Origin: Anagrus nilaparvatae
Lineage: Eukaryota > Arthropoda > Insecta > Hymenoptera > Mymaridae
DNA: 64,000 bases
Direction: 5' to 3'
NCBI GenBank assembly: GCA_022575985.1
Contig: JAKSXM010000014.1
Span: forward strand, 27,032,001-27,096,000
A program made the translations under genes and the position numbers. The notes under the pieces were generated by a model. That model ran no database searches. It was not told the origin of the DNA and saw only the letters and a program-made list of their open reading frames with translations. Below are positions 11,037 to 23,440 of this stretch, piece after piece; positions within the stretch are counted from its first letter, which is position 1; the number at the start of each line of letters is the position of its first letter.

Positions 11037-12758
11037 ACTTCCCTTGTGGTTAAACTAAAAATTTAAATGAAAGGTTTGAGAAAAAAATCTTATTAAAAAA
11101 GTAACTTTTCCAAACTTTTTGTAAATGATCATCTGTATAAAAAGCTTTGAAGGAGTAATTTTTTAGCATTAGTATAATATTTATAGGTATTATTTTTTTT
11201 TTATCTTTTGCCAACACGAATACTTTTGTTTTACTTCTAACAAATTTTTTTTCTCCAGTTTTTTAGAAAACGAACGATGTTTCTGGAGTTTGATTTTCTT
11301 ATTTTATCCAAAAATTAGAATATGGTATTATGGACAATAGATTAATTTATTTTGGACCTAAAATATGTATCTTGTGCTGTTTATAGGGAAATATATTTCA
11401 TGAAGCTGAAAATTTAGAACAAGAAGAAGAGAAAAGTATTCAATTTGATAAGGAAAAAGTCAAGTAAACAAGATTTAAATCAGGAGGTCAATATTATCCA
11501 ATTTCAAGAAGATTTAGGGCCAATTAGACTTCACAAAATTCCTTTTTAGGTACTTAAAAAAATCTGTATAATGTCTAAAAATTTTAATTTTTGAAAAATT
11601 TTTAGGCACAGTACACACACTTTTAAAAACATGCAAAAGATCTTAGTTTTTCACTAAGTGCATTTTTTATTAAATTATGACAATATCATTAAATCAATAA
11701 TTTTTTATTTTAATAAACATTTATTTATTTTGTACAAATTACATAATACAAATAATAAAAATCATAAATGATTAATAAATTTTCCTAAATATTAAATATT
11801 ACATAAGCTAATAATACTATTATATTCTCACCATATTTACATATAACAAGCTTTCGCATCATATCATCAAATATTATATTTATAGAGACTGTATATTTCT
11901 AATAATAATCATAATAATCATAAAAAAAAAGCTCCCCAGAATTTGAAGTGCTCAGCACATATTGAAAAAAAAAATGAATAGTCTTTTTTTTAATATTTAC
12001 AATGCTATTATTAAAAAATTGTAAAAAGTGTTTTTAAATAAAGTAATAATATATTTTTTTTCTTCTATACATTAAAAATTGATTTTTTTGTTTTATATTA
12101 TAGTTTATGATGACACTTATTTTTTTTTATTTTACATTTACATTGATTTTCATTGCCAAAGTTGATGATTTTTTTATGAGAAAAAATTTTGGTTAATTGT
12201 GAAATTTTGTGTTTTAATTTAGAGTCAATTGGGCATTCGAATAAACTTTTAATAATTTTTCAGCTGTGGTGCCAATTCATTTTTATAATAAAAAGCCCAA
12301 CCAGCTTTATTCCAATAAAAGGTTACTCTCTTCCAAGCAAAAATTTACTTAAGCCCTTTACTCTAAATTAAAATAAAAAATATTACAAAAAAAAAATTCA
12401 CTTTGTCAAAACAAAAGAAATAATAACAAAACTTACTCAGCTCTGAGACGTAAGTATTTATAAATCTAAATAAAATCACCAAACTATAATATTAATAAAA
12501 GCATTATCTCTAATAAATAAATAAATAAACAAACAATAAATATATATTGCACATTTTCAAAATGATAAATAAATAAATAATAAAATTAAAATCGAAAAAA
12601 CTATATCTTTGGCATCTAATACATATTTTTTTAAAAAACATTCTTTCTACAAACATTCGACATCATCCACTGAAAATTCTTTCAAAACAACAATAAATTA
12701 TCCCTAAAAACTGTTTTTTTTTTAATTTAATAACTTGATATTAATAAACAAACACACT
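11037..12758. other. AT-rich downstream region of the forkhead gene
   Basis: No gene. This lies 3' of the forkhead gene on its strand and probably includes its 3' untranslated region, but the poly(A) site cannot be chosen among several aataaa matches on the minus strand. Long A and T runs dominate. Confidence 0.4.
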
Positions 12759-13853
12759 TTAAAGAAGTGGTGAAAATGCTGAAACTTGACTTCTTATTTC
12801 TCTATGTTCCGGCGGACTTAAATCTAATAATCCATTGGCATTTTGATCACCATTGTTATTAACTTGTTTACCAATTATAGAATCAATACTAAAACTTCTT
12901 CTTTTATCAATAGAAGTCGAACCAGCGATTAATGATGACCTTGCTGGTGGTTGTAAATGTCTAATTGGTGGTGCTGATAATGCAACTGGTTTATAAAGTG
13001 GTGCTGTTGGTGGTTCTAAAAATCCTCGAATTTTTAATGCTTCTAATGCTGATTGAGGAAAGTCTAATAATGGTATACCTGGTGGTGGTGCTAAGTATCC
13101 ACCAGGATATGCTAATGCACCTGGATGATTATTACTGCCACTACTGGGACATGGTAATCTTTCAGCTGCAGCACCACAAATAGCAAATGTTGCCATTAAT
13201 GCTCTATCTCTTAACACGTAATGTGGCGATGGCCTTTTGTAACGTTTTCTGCGTCTTAAAAAGCTACCATTATCAAACATATCTTCTGCTAATGGATCTA
13301 ATGTCCAATAATTACCTTTGCCAGGATTACCTGGTTCACGTGGTATTTTAATAAAACAATCATTTAATGATAAATTATGCCTAATACTATTTTGCCACGC
13401 TGGAAATTTATCATGATAATATGGAAATCTGCTCATTATAAATTCACAAATACCACTTAAAGTTAATTTTTTATGTGGTGATTGTAATATTGCCATTGTT
13501 ATCAATGCTATATAAGAATATGGTGGTTTTATCAATGCTGATGATAATTTATCAGATGAATTATAATTTGAATTATTATTATCAATATTTGAATTTTTAT
13601 TATTATTTGTTGAAGACATCATTGAATATGTCTTTTTAAAATTTTGTCGATTACGATTTCTCGATGATAATCCTGTTGATGATGACGTTAAATTTGGTAT
13701 TGACGGACTTGATGATGATTGTGGTGACATATCATTTTTATCTAAACTCACTGGATCAACAATCATACTACTACTATCTGAGTCATTATCACTGTCCATA
13801 CAACCGTCGCATGAATTATTATTTGGTAACATCATCATTGATTCGACATCCAT
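12759..13853 (-). CDS. FoxD: Forkhead transcription factor, FoxD class
   Basis: A single open exon of 364 codons encodes a sequence-specific DNA-binding transcriptional regulator of nuclear location. The forkhead domain spans residues 108-207: it opens [14 protein letters not shown], has the recognition helix [15 protein letters not shown] (153-167), the wing segment [13 protein letters not shown], and ends [15 protein letters not shown], wording characteristic of FoxD rather than FoxC, FoxE or FoxL. The first 100 residues are acidic and Ser/Asn-rich (low complexity). The C-terminal half is Pro-rich and carries an eh1-like motif, FSIDSIIG (321-328), which in FoxD proteins recruits the Groucho co-repressor, so repression is likely. 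The start ATG is in a good context (aaaATGG), and a stop follows SAFSPLL. There is no sign of an intron or damage. The Drosophila counterpart would be fd59A. Neighbours are repeats, so context gives no further clue. Confidence 0.93.
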   Translation of the reverse strand: MDVESMMMLPNNNSCDGCMDSDNDSDSSSMIVDPVSLDKNDMSPQSSSSPSIPNLTSSSTGLSSRNRNRQNFKKTYSMMSSTNNNKNSNIDNNNSNYNSSDKLSSALIKPPYSYIALITMAILQSPHKKLTLSGICEFIMSRFPYYHDKFPAWQNSIRHNLSLNDCFIKIPREPGNPGKGNYWTLDPLAEDMFDNGSFLRRRKRYKRPSPHYVLRDRALMATFAICGAAAERLPCPSSGSNNHPGALAYPGGYLAPPPGIPLLDFPQSALEALKIRGFLEPPTAPLYKPVALSAPPIRHLQPPARSSLIAGSTSIDKRRSFSIDSIIGKQVNNNGDQNANGLLDLSPPEHREIRSQVSAFSPLL

Positions 13854-14734
13854 TTTAACTAAATTTTATTTTTATTAATCACACTTTAACTGTTTTTTTT
13901 TTTTTCAAATTCAGTTAAACAAAATATATTCGAATAAAAAACACTTTGTAATATATCATCGTTTTAATAATTTCGTACGATGATAATAATTGTAATAAAC
14001 ACGTTGACAATTAATAAATGAATGAAAATTCTTCCGACATTTCATTTTCACACTTATTTTTCATAAATAATAATAATAATAAAACTTTTTTATATTATTT
14101 ATCTATCTAATAATTGTATACATACTCTATTATCTTGGCATATAATAAGAGCTTTAATAGACTGTTTCCTTAATGATAACAAAAAGTTTTTTTTTTTAAT
14201 TTTTCAAAAAAAAAAAATTTTTTTTATTAATCGTAATTATTATTATTCACTCTCACTAATTAATTTTTTTAATCTTAAGCGCATGTTTTTCAAAATTATT
14301 ATTTAGTACACTTTTTTGGTTAAATTCATTTTTGTTAAAAAAACTCCCGCACTTATTTTATTGAATTGATGAAACGTTATATATATATTTTTTTATTGAT
14401 AAAAATATATAATGATAAAATCTTATTAAATTTACACTGTATTTTCCTCTAACGATTGACTCTTTTTAACTTAATTTATATCTAAAAAAAATAAATATTA
14501 ACGTGTATCAAAATTAATAGACAATTAAATAAAGAATTAACGAATAAATACCTTTTTAAAACTGAATAAATAATTGATAAACTGGAGAATTAAAATTTTT
14601 ATGAAATTAATAGAGAAAATAAATTTTGTATTAATATATAAGTTATATGGTACAAGTTTGATTCTCGAATGTGAAAATCGTGTTGAAAGATTTACGTGGG
14701 GGTACATAACAAATTGATTCGAAGGTCTTGTTAG

Positions 14735-14760
14735 TTAGGGGGCGTATTTAAGGGCGGAGA
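14735..14760 (-). promoter_or_regulatory. Possible forkhead-gene core promoter
   Basis: Read on the minus strand, a TATA-like ttaaata (14745-14751) is bracketed by GC boxes (ccgccc on one side, gcccccta on the other), an unusual GC island about 890 bp upstream of the forkhead ATG. It would imply a long AT-rich 5' leader. No initiator element can be singled out, so this is tentative. Confidence 0.3.
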
Positions 14761-17260
14761 TTTTCATCCCTCTATATAATATTCTACTACGCATGTGTTA
14801 TATAGATGTTTGTATAATACTAACATTTGAATTTCATACCACCCCCGCAATCTACCCTTACAATAATGTGTATACGTAAATATATATATAGGAGAGAAGA
14901 AAATTTTAGATACCTATATATATAAAAGTTATTTAGGGTGGTGTAACTAGGAAAATAGCGAGATAAATAAGGAAAATATATGGATATATGGATTGGTCTA
15001 GGTAGTTTTGTTGGAATTTTGTTTATTATCTAAATTTAAGATTTTTTAAATGGGTTTGGGGGTCATATTATTCAATTTTTTTAAATGCTTATTTTAGGCT
15101 CAACATTGTATATGAAATCTTCAGGCTTGAATAGTAAATTTTTATCCTAGAACGCAAAAATAAAGAATGATCCAGATCGCACGTTAATTCCAACCCGAGG
15201 CGAAGCCGAGGAACATTCTTTTTTTTACGGACGAGGGCAAAACATAATTTTTCTTCGTCAGTGGTAAGAAAAACACGTATTTTCGAATTTCACTGCGTCC
15301 GGGAAATACGTGCTTTCGGGCCACTCACTCAAATTTAAAAATTTTTTTTAGGTTTGAATTATTTCAAGTATTTTTCAATTTAGACACTTTTTATTCATAC
15401 TCATTTAAGTTTGAAAACCTAGTACGATTTTGTTCTAGTATAACTAAAAATGTAATTCATAAAAATTGAAATAAATTTACTTTCAACATTTTTTAATAAT
15501 TTTTTAGTGGATTTACCTGTAATCATTAATTGATTGTAACTAAACTTATACCCAAGGATAAAAAAAATTTATGCTTTATTGGCATTAAATCTAATATATT
15601 TTTTTTTCGCTTTTTTCAAGTGAATTTTGTGGTTCAAAAATATTTTCTTAAAAAATTTGTTGAAAATATCATAACAATATTTGCCAAAAGTGTGCATTCT
15701 ATATCGTTTGAAAGTTATAATATGGACTTACAAAATTTTTTAGATTTAGATAGAGTAAAAAATAAAATTAATCCGGCGAACTACTTGGATCAACTCATAT
15801 AAATTATACAGTAAAACGTGTAATTTGAGAGAAGTATAGATATTACGCTTTGCTTTTTTTTCTTTGTTTTTTTATGTGTCTTTACATTTTCCTTTTTTTT
15901 TCTCATGAAATAAATATTTTGGAAATGTCGTATATGGGTATGAATAAAATATAATTAGTACAATATATGTGTAAATATTTAATTTACAAAAAACTATACA
16001 AAAATATTTTATCATAAGAAAAAAAACAGAAGTTGGACAAATAATAATCATGTAACAGCAAAATCTACATTTTTCAGAGCAAAATTTCAAGTTAAATTTA
16101 AAAACTTAGGAAAAAATTTATTACTAATTTTAGTAAAATTTTAGTTTCATTTCGCTTTGATAAGACTGGAAATATACCTTTATTTTAATATTATAGAGTG
16201 CAGCTCAAGTAGTCTTGTTCGAGTAAAATTTGACTGTTATTTCTATGGACAACTTTTAATTTAATAAGCAGGAGTGTAGAGGCTCAAGAAATGTTGGGTA
16301 CTCGAAAATTTTATTACCTTCTACAATAAATTTAGAAATGTAAGTATTCATGTTGGGTACCGACATGTAAAGTACATATTATAATTCAAAAACTTTTGAG
16401 GCCCCGTTTTCATTTTTTTTTTTATTTTTAATGAATTTTAAACATTTGTTTTTTTAAGTATTTTATTTTATAAGAATAAGATCATTTTTTTTTTTAATTT
16501 TTACATTACTATCAAAGAATACAAAAAAAAAAATTATTTTTATTTTCCAAATTTTGTACATTTTATAGAAGGCGTCAAAGTAGAGGCTGTAAAAAACAGT
16601 TTCCGTCGTAGCACCTATTGTGGGCATCTGAAAAAATATAAAAAAGCATTATATTCTCTATAGTTCTCAAGTTCTTGAACCAACATTAAGCGGAAAATTA
16701 CGAAAATTGATCATTTGGTGCAGTCCAAACATGCACCTAAAATAGCCAATTTTTGGGTAATTTTTTCTGATATTGTCAGTTCAAGGACTCGGTACTACTA
16801 TATCAAAGAAAACGCACCAAGATTTAGGACGATAGCATAATTAGTTTTTGAGTTCGAACGGGAACCGATTTCAAAAAAGTAGTTTTGAGAACGCTTATGT
16901 TTTCATGTTGATTATAGCCCATAAAAATTAATATATCAAAAACATATTTTTTTTTTGCCTAAAAATTTTTTTATATGCATTCTTGAAATGTTTTGAAGCA
17001 AGAAAGTCAAAAAAAAGAAAACGCATACAAAATTTTTAAAAATGAAAAGTGGGCCTTAAATATTCTAAGCTATTTATGCTGATAAAAATTTTGTGTATCT
17101 AAAATTTTCAAAATATCTGCATACTTCTACTAATAAAGCCTGTTTAAATATTACATTTTCACAAAAAAAGCCAATGGAAATAATACAAACGTAAAAAGAT
17201 TTTTCGATTATCAAAAAGCTTCAAGCTCAATTTTTATACAATATATTTTATTAAGTCAAT
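14761..17260. other. Spacer upstream of the forkhead gene
   Basis: Apart from the dispersed repeat at 15160-15325 no element is identified. A 90-codon plus-strand frame at 15530-15802 ends DLDRVKNKINPANYLDQLI but is otherwise Phe/Ile/Lys-rich with no recognised domain. A GC-moderate block at 16560-16880 looks like decayed repeat DNA but matches nothing else in the window. Confidence 0.4.
15160..15325 (+). repeat. Dispersed repeat family B, copy 1
   Basis: It contains the family hallmark aagaatgatccagatcgcac near the left end, an internal cgaggcgaagccgagg palindrome, and a right end cgtgctttcgggccac. Compared with the best-preserved copy (48317-48520) the left terminus is lost. Other copies are at 23441-23614, 25722-25872 (minus), 60781-60979 (minus) and a fragment near 62632. 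Confidence 0.7.
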
Positions 17261-17269
17261 AATTTTAGA

Positions 17270-18165
17270 AAATGGAAAATGTTCATAGGGAGAGGTACCC
17301 GAAAAAGTCCCTTGCAGTAGGGGGGGGGGGGGTCAAACGGATAACATTTTTTTAATATTTTCGATTTAGGTATGAATAATTTTGATTTAGGGACTTAGAA
17401 TACTTTAGGTCTAAGACTTAGGATAATTTCAATTTAGGGACTTATTATAATTTCTTTTTAAGGACTTTATATTAAAACTGTTATAAGTGAACATGTTCCA
17501 TGCTCGTTGGTTGTGTGGACACATAAACCAGTTACAAATTTTTTTTTATATTAATCATAGAATGAATAAATGAATACGAGCTCATGAGTTGAATACAAAC
17601 AAATGCTTAAATTTCTGATTATCGGGCAAAAATAAAGCCATTCACCAAAAGAATAAGATTCACAAAAATTTAGCTTATTTATCATATTAAAATTTTTGGA
17701 TCAATAAGAAAAAAGTAATTTTAATATAATTAGTCGTAGTTGGGCTAAAATTTTCTCTATTCCTTTTAACATGGAACATGTTTATAGGCAGGGGGTATTT
17801 CAAGCATGTCGTTTTTTAAGAGTGGTCAAATGTGCCATATTTGGAGGGGGGGTCAAATGGACTTTTAATATTTTCGATTTAGGGACTTAGAATAATTTCA
17901 ATTTAGGGACTTAGAATAATAAGGATTTTAGGATAAAATAAGGTTAGGATCTTAAAATTATTTTTTTTTGGCTCAAGGGACTTACAATTATAAAGGCTTC
18001 AAGATTCAAAATATAAATTTAAACGTTCCATGTTCGTTGGTTGTGAATTCATCAACCGGTTGTAAATTTTTTTCAAAAAATTTTTAAATAATTAATGCTT
18101 TAATCATTAGGGGGTATATGTTACAACGAGGATGTTAAAACTGTTATAAGTGAACATGTTTCATG
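17270..18165. repeat. Two direct copies of a ~270-bp inverted-end repeat
   Basis: The units begin at about 17275 (aaaatgttcatagggagagg) and 17768 (atggaacatgtttataggc), both followed by a G-rich run, gtcaaa(c/t)gga, and the same tract ttaatattttcgatttaggg; internal gggacttagaata words repeat several times. Each ends with an inverted version of its start (gtgaacatgttccatg near 17490; aacgttccatgttcgttgg near 18020). A third end lies at 18149-18205, where the segmental duplication begins. Unit spacing is about 500 bp. Confidence 0.7.
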
Positions 18166-18581
18166 ATCGTAGGTTGTATGAACACACAAACCAGTTATAA
18201 GTTTTTTTTTTGGTTTATTGACATTAACTTTGCCTGGCGCAGAATAAAAAATATAAGTTGCTTTTTTTAACTGCCATGTTAATATATAATGTATAATTAT
18301 GAGGTTTAATGAACGTTTACATTGATTTAATTAATATTTATTTATCATACATTTAGTAGTTTTTATATACATAAACAATATAAAATACTATAATATTGGT
18401 GGTTTTATGGAAATCACGCATGTATTACAATAAAGGACTTTGCCGATTACATGGTTAAAAAATAAAAACATTTTAGCGTTCAAAATAAAAATAAATTTAT
18501 CTTCAAGAATCAAGCGAAATTCTATATAAAACTTTATATATAAGAAAATGATTTTTAGATCCTATTCATTAGGAAAAAATA

Positions 18582-19898
18582 CTAAAGAGAAAGATCTGAA
18601 TTTGATAATTTTCTCTTTTTTTGAGCAACTTCAGATGTACTTTCTTCAGGTTGGCAGTATTTTTCTTTATATTTAAGACTTACATGCTTACTCAACTCAT
18701 AATTCCATTTTGGATTATCTATTAATAATTTTTCAAAACTTTCATTTCCATAAACTTCTGCTGCATTCTCCAAAATATATTTTATGACTTCATTTTTGTA
18801 ACATTCATTATAATTTTTCATTGCAAATTTAAATCTGGAATCAATATTTTCTATCTTAATTGATTTCGAATAATATTCTACAAATTCATCATCCTTAAAA
18901 AGTTCTTGAGCATTAGATTTGATAAAATTTTCAGTTTCTATTTTTAAATTTTTTATACTCTGTATTTCAAGTAATTTTAGTGTAGTGATGATATTTTCTT
19001 TATTGAGGAAACGTATCATAAACTCTTCACATTCTTCTTGTAATCCTTTAACATCATACACATGGGCTAATTCAAAAAGATCTTGAACGCCAACAGATAA
19101 ATTGTAATTCAAATCATAAATGTAATTTATAAATTCTTTAACGATTTTTGTATCCCACTGACGAAGATCAATATTACCAGTGATTTTTTCTTTCATATTG
19201 GTATCAATCATGGTTTTAAAAAATGAACTAGCATTGTACAATACTATTCTGTGAACATTTATTACTTCATCAGAAGTTGTAACAGTAAAATCAGTAAAGA
19301 TTTTATTTTTTAAATCGATTGCTAATTCTTTCTTAATATCAACTGAGTTGGGATAAAACGAATAAAAAATCCTTAATTGAATAGTCAGGAAACTTTTTTT
19401 TTTAAGGACAGAAGTGATTCTTTCACTTTGGAACAAATAATTTTGTTTTAAATGAATTTCAGATATATTAGTTAATAGATTTAAGCTGTCTTGCTCCGAG
19501 GATATTTTATATTGTCGTTCTTTATCGCTTGTTTCGTGTATTTTTTTATCAATATCAAGATAGACTTTAATTTCTTTAAATATCATATTACCATCAATTT
19601 GCAAGGATATATTTATGATATCATCTTTTGCTTGCAATTCATATCGAATATAAATATTTTTTTGGGAATTTAATGTAAAAATATTTGAAAAATATTTTTC
19701 ATTCTTGTTAAAAAAATTTTTTAAATTTGCTGTAGGTAATAGAGTTGTTAAAAATTCATCAATTTTTTCCTTCGATAAAGAGACTCCTTCAATACCGCTT
19801 TCTTCCCCAGATGACGAGTCCTCACTTGACGAGCTCTCACTTTCTTCCGTTGAAGATTCCTCACTTATATTGCCAGGAGCGTCTATTTGTTGAGCCAT
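18582..19898 (-). CDS. BTB/POZ domain protein with acidic N-terminus
   Basis: Open frame of 438 codons from the ATG at 19898; a longer frame adds 13 residues, but the paralogue at 34874 starts at the same MAQQIDA with conserved gagaATGGC, so this start is preferred. Numbering from it, residues 10-38 are Ser/Glu/Asp-rich. About 60-190 is a region of beta-rich character sitting where MATH-BTB proteins carry MATH, though I cannot identify MATH with confidence. About 195-298 is a BTB/POZ domain (DFTVTTSDEVINVHRIVLYN, then SSFFKTMI, and LFELAHVYDVKGLQEECEEF), followed by a helical BACK-like stretch. The C-terminus is basic (KKRK), a possible nuclear signal. BTB proteins dimerise and often act as cullin-3 adaptors, but no specific substrate can be inferred. 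A minus-strand aataaa at 18347-18352, conserved in the duplicate, may be its poly(A) signal. Confidence 0.85.
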   Translation of the reverse strand: MAQQIDAPGNISEESSTEESESSSSEDSSSGEESGIEGVSLSKEKIDEFLTTLLPTANLKNFFNKNEKYFSNIFTLNSQKNIYIRYELQAKDDIINISLQIDGNMIFKEIKVYLDIDKKIHETSDKERQYKISSEQDSLNLLTNISEIHLKQNYLFQSERITSVLKKKSFLTIQLRIFYSFYPNSVDIKKELAIDLKNKIFTDFTVTTSDEVINVHRIVLYNASSFFKTMIDTNMKEKITGNIDLRQWDTKIVKEFINYIYDLNYNLSVGVQDLFELAHVYDVKGLQEECEEFMIRFLNKENIITTLKLLEIQSIKNLKIETENFIKSNAQELFKDDEFVEYYSKSIKIENIDSRFKFAMKNYNECYKNEVIKYILENAAEVYGNESFEKLLIDNPKWNYELSKHVSLKYKEKYCQPEESTSEVAQKKRKLSNSDLSL

Positions 19899-20149
19899 TC
19901 TCTTCAAATTTCTACAATTTTTATTAATGTTGTACAAAATTTTTAAAGGTAAATTAACATTTAATGTAAAAATGTGACTAAATATCTTAACTCTCTAATT
20001 TTAAATAAAAAACAGAACAATTAGTTAGGAGTATTATAAAAAAGTTAGAAAATTATAAAAAAATAAAATCATTAAAATTTTCAGTTCATACAACAAATTT
20101 TCCAAAGAAATAAAAAATTTATAAATAATTAAAATAATTAATTTTCCTG

Positions 20150-20298
20150 GCTTTTTTGAAATATCCTCACATATATGACTTTAATTGACTTTACCAGGAA
20201 TTTATTCCTAAAAATTGAAGTTGCTCCCTTATCCGGATAATTCGGGTATCCGGACTACTGGTGTTTTAATTGATCCGGTTATGGAAGGTTCTACTGTA
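20150..20298 (-). mobile_element. Pogo/Tigger-like transposon end fragment
   Basis: On the minus strand the segment begins ta-cagtagaaccttccataac and soon reads agtccggatacccgaattat followed by ccggata, wording typical of pogo/Tigger terminal repeats, with a ta dinucleotide at the tip. It is present in duplicate copy 1 and missing from copy 2, consistent with insertion after duplication or loss from copy 2. Only one end is seen, so it is a truncated or solo copy. Confidence 0.45.
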
Positions 20299-20489
20299 GA
20301 TGGCGAAAACTGCATAAACCAAGACAAATTCCTCCTCTACTACATTTCTTTTTCCATTTAATCAGTTACGATAACCTAGAAGTAATTTTTTTTAAACAAC
20401 TTTTTTTACAAGGTAAAAAGATAGAATTTATATTTAATTAGGCATTATGCAACGTGCACGTGTATGCGCCCACTAAACCCCATAGTAGA

Positions 20490-23340
20490 CGATTTCAGGA
20501 TGAAAAGTATAAATAACCTTTCATTCTACTTTATAAAGAATAATCATGCGTTGTTTCTACTTTATATAGTATACAGTAGTCATCCGTCTACTTTTAAAAG
20601 TATAAAAAATACGGCGTATACTTTTAAAAGTAAAAATTAAGTTTAATTATACTTTTAAAAGGTAAAATAAACTCGCATCTACTTTTAAAAGTGTAAGTTA
20701 GACTTAGCTTCTATTTTTAAAAGTAAAAATAAAGTTTAATTAAACTTTATAAAAATTAATTAAATCGACATTTACTTTTAAAGGGGAAAATTGTTATAAA
20801 GGTAAAGAAAAAAAAATTACAATATATGACCCTTAAATGATTTTCCTATTTTTCAGGATGACGGACTTAAAGCAATTGAATATGAACTTTAAGGGAGTTT
20901 TAAGGTCAAGAAAAAAGATATTTTTGTTAAAATTTTCATTTTATGAAAACCTGAAAAATTTTTCGATTTTCCGAAATGGTGGATTTAGAAAATTAAAAGA
21001 GATAAGTTTTAATCATAATAAGGGGGTTCTTGAGCTCAATAATAAAGAATTTTCGATAAAAATTTTCTAACTTCCAGCTTCAAATAATTTTCCGTTTTTC
21101 CAAGACGACTGACTAAAAATCAATGAAAAAAGAGATTTCCACATTAAAGGGATGTTTTTAAGGTAAAAAAGCGTATTTCCGATAGAAATTTTCAACATTT
21201 AACCCTTAAAGAAATTTCCAATTTTTCATGATGGTGGACTAAGGGTAATTAAAAATGACTTTCTGTATATCACCAAGGGTTTTGAAGGTCAAGAAAATCG
21301 ATTTTTTGGTTACAAGTTTCATCTTGTAAAACCAGAAAATTTTTTTTGATTTTCCAAAATGGTGAATTGAAAAATTTAAGAAAAATAAGTTTTTAACTTC
21401 ATAAGGAGCTTCTTTAGCTCAATTCTATGTATTTCCAAAAAAAATTCTAATTATCACCTTCAAATAATTTTCCGTTTTTCCAAAATCGTTTTCCTTGAAT
21501 TTTTTTTTCCATTGATTTTTACCTTAAAAACATCCCTTTAATGTGTAAATCTCTTTTTTCATTGATTTTTAGTCAGTCATCTTGGAAAAACGGAAAATTA
21601 TTTGAAGCTGGAAATTAGAAATTTTTTATCGAAAATTCTTTATTATTGAGCTCAAGAACCCCCTTATTATGTTTAAAACTTATTTCTTTTAATTTTCTAA
21701 ATCCACCATTTTGGAAAATCGAAAAATTTTTCCGGTTTTCATTAAATGAAAATTTTAACAAACATATATTTTCTCTTGACGTTAAAACTCCCTTAAAGTT
21801 CATATTCAATTGCTTTAAGTCCGTCATCCTGGAAAATAGGAAAATCATTTAAGGGTCAAATATTGTAATTTTCCATGAAATTTTTTTTTTTCTTTACCTT
21901 TATAACAATTTTCGCCTTTAAAAGTAAATGTCGATTTAATTTATTTTTATAAAGTTTAATTATTAAACTTTGTTTTTACTTTTAAAAGTAGAAGCTAAGT
22001 CTAACTTACACTTTTAAATGCGAGTTTATTTTACCTTTTAAAAGTAAAATTTGTAACAAATTATTTATTATTAATTAACTAAAATTAATAAAAATAATGT
22101 GCAGATAATAAATAAATTGTTACATGAAAATTGAATAAATATTATATTTCGAGGGATTACCTGTATATGGGCTTATTATGAGCTACGGATGCGACCTCCG
22201 TGGACTCCACGCATGCATACACTCATATACAATCTTAAAAACTAACAAGATTCTAATTTTAACAAATTTTAATAAGAAATAATATGAACGCGATGAGCTC
22301 AAATAAATTTTTAAGTGCACTATACCTTTAAGTTATTTCTTGAAAGTATTGAATCTAACGCGGTCCAGGTCCTGGAGTAATCTTCTTGGATCTTCCCTGG
22401 TACCGACGCGATTGAATTGAAGGTTAAAAATTAGCGAATATTTTCTCATTAATTACAGAGAATATATCCAATGACACTATTTGAATTTATGAATTAAGTG
22501 ACCACTGTACTTCATTTTATAAAAATTTAATAAATCTTTAATAACTATATAAAAATGTATCATAGAAAACCGAGAATTTAATAAACAAATTTTCTCATGG
22601 TATCCATGCTAAACCAGCTAGCAGAAGAAGGAAGCGTGTTCTTTTGTTTCTTAATTTCCCTCTCGTTCCGTGTTTACGTTATCTTACTAGATAAAACAGA
22701 TTTATCTACAGAACGCAGCGGGATATTTAAAATACAAAAATATAAAATAAATTTATATTTTATTAAGAAAACACTGCATTGCAAATTAAACTTAATTTTT
22801 ACTTTTAAAAGTATGTTTAGTAATGTATTATATGTATGTGTGTATTTAAAATTTTGTATAAATGTGTCACACTTCCTATAACTATATTAAAATAATCGGT
22901 ACTTAAGAAAAAAATTGTAATCCGAATCTAATAAAATATCCAACGTACTTTAAATTTTAGACTTTAATAAAAAAATAAAATAAAAATAGTCTCAGTTTTA
23001 CATCAGACTCAGTGATATGAGTGTATAAATATTATACACACAAAAATTGTTAAATCGGTAATTGAACAAACATATATTGTAAATTTTTAATATTATAAAA
23101 AAAAAAATTTTAATTTTTATTAATTATGTAATTTTAGCTTGATAAGGTCAACAAATCAGTTGACGGAACGTCGCTTTAACAATAGCAATAAAAAAATTTT
23201 TTGTAAACTATACATAAATTTTTTTCATTTTATTCCATTTGGTCAATAAATTCAAAAAATATTCTATAAACTGTATACTCATGATTATTCTTTATAAAGT
23301 AGAATGAAAGGTTATTTATACTTCTCATCAGGAAAAGCAA
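20490..23340. repeat. Nested foldback element (~2.85 kb)
   Basis: Outer arms: 20492-20548 (aacctttcattctactttat) pairs with 23279-23340. Inner arms: about 20640-21170 pairs with 21520-22050, around a loop of roughly 350 bp. The inner arms contain a string of acttttaaaagt palindromes spaced every 30-60 bp (20584-20780 and 21970-22060), and one more (22799) belongs to the outer arms. The arms are similar enough that a 77-codon frame appears in both (20837-21070 plus, 21615-21848 minus); differences change amino acids freely, so I treat these as mirror images, not genes. 22160-22420 holds two GC-richer patches of unknown nature. Confidence 0.8.
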
Positions 23341-23440
23341 TTTTTTTTAGATCATTATTGAATTTTATTCTGATGGTGTTTGTTTATTTTATATTATTAC
23401 TTTCTAAATATAAGAAAATAAAAATAGTATATTTTTACCC

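Larger units (their letters stand above)
18168..20448. repeat. Segmental duplication, copy 1
   Basis: It matches 32330-35213 in the same orientation across gene, flanks and introns of spacer. The left boundary lies in the repeat end cgtaggtt...cacacaaac; the right boundary lies at ggcattat (20441). Copy 1 uniquely contains about 150 bp with a pogo-like end (20150-20298), and lacks the 915-bp foldback present in copy 2. Matching includes non-coding bases such as ggtttattgacattaa (left) and aatcagttacgataacctag (right), so this is DNA-level duplication, not retrocopying. Confidence 0.88.

Noticed and set aside
15530..15802. 90-codon frame ending INPANYLDQLI
   Set aside because: The ending loosely recalls a lyase-type C-terminus but the rest is low-complexity, with no supporting exon.
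17270..18205. CRISPR-like array
   Set aside because: Direct repeats are too long, few and variable, and the genome is eukaryotic.
20837..21848. Matching 77-codon frames on opposite strands
   Set aside because: They are mirror images in the arms of one inverted repeat; differences are mostly amino-acid changing and composition is random-like.
22160..22420. GC-rich patches that might be a structured RNA
   Set aside because: A short ccagg/cctgg stem can be drawn but no known RNA class fits.
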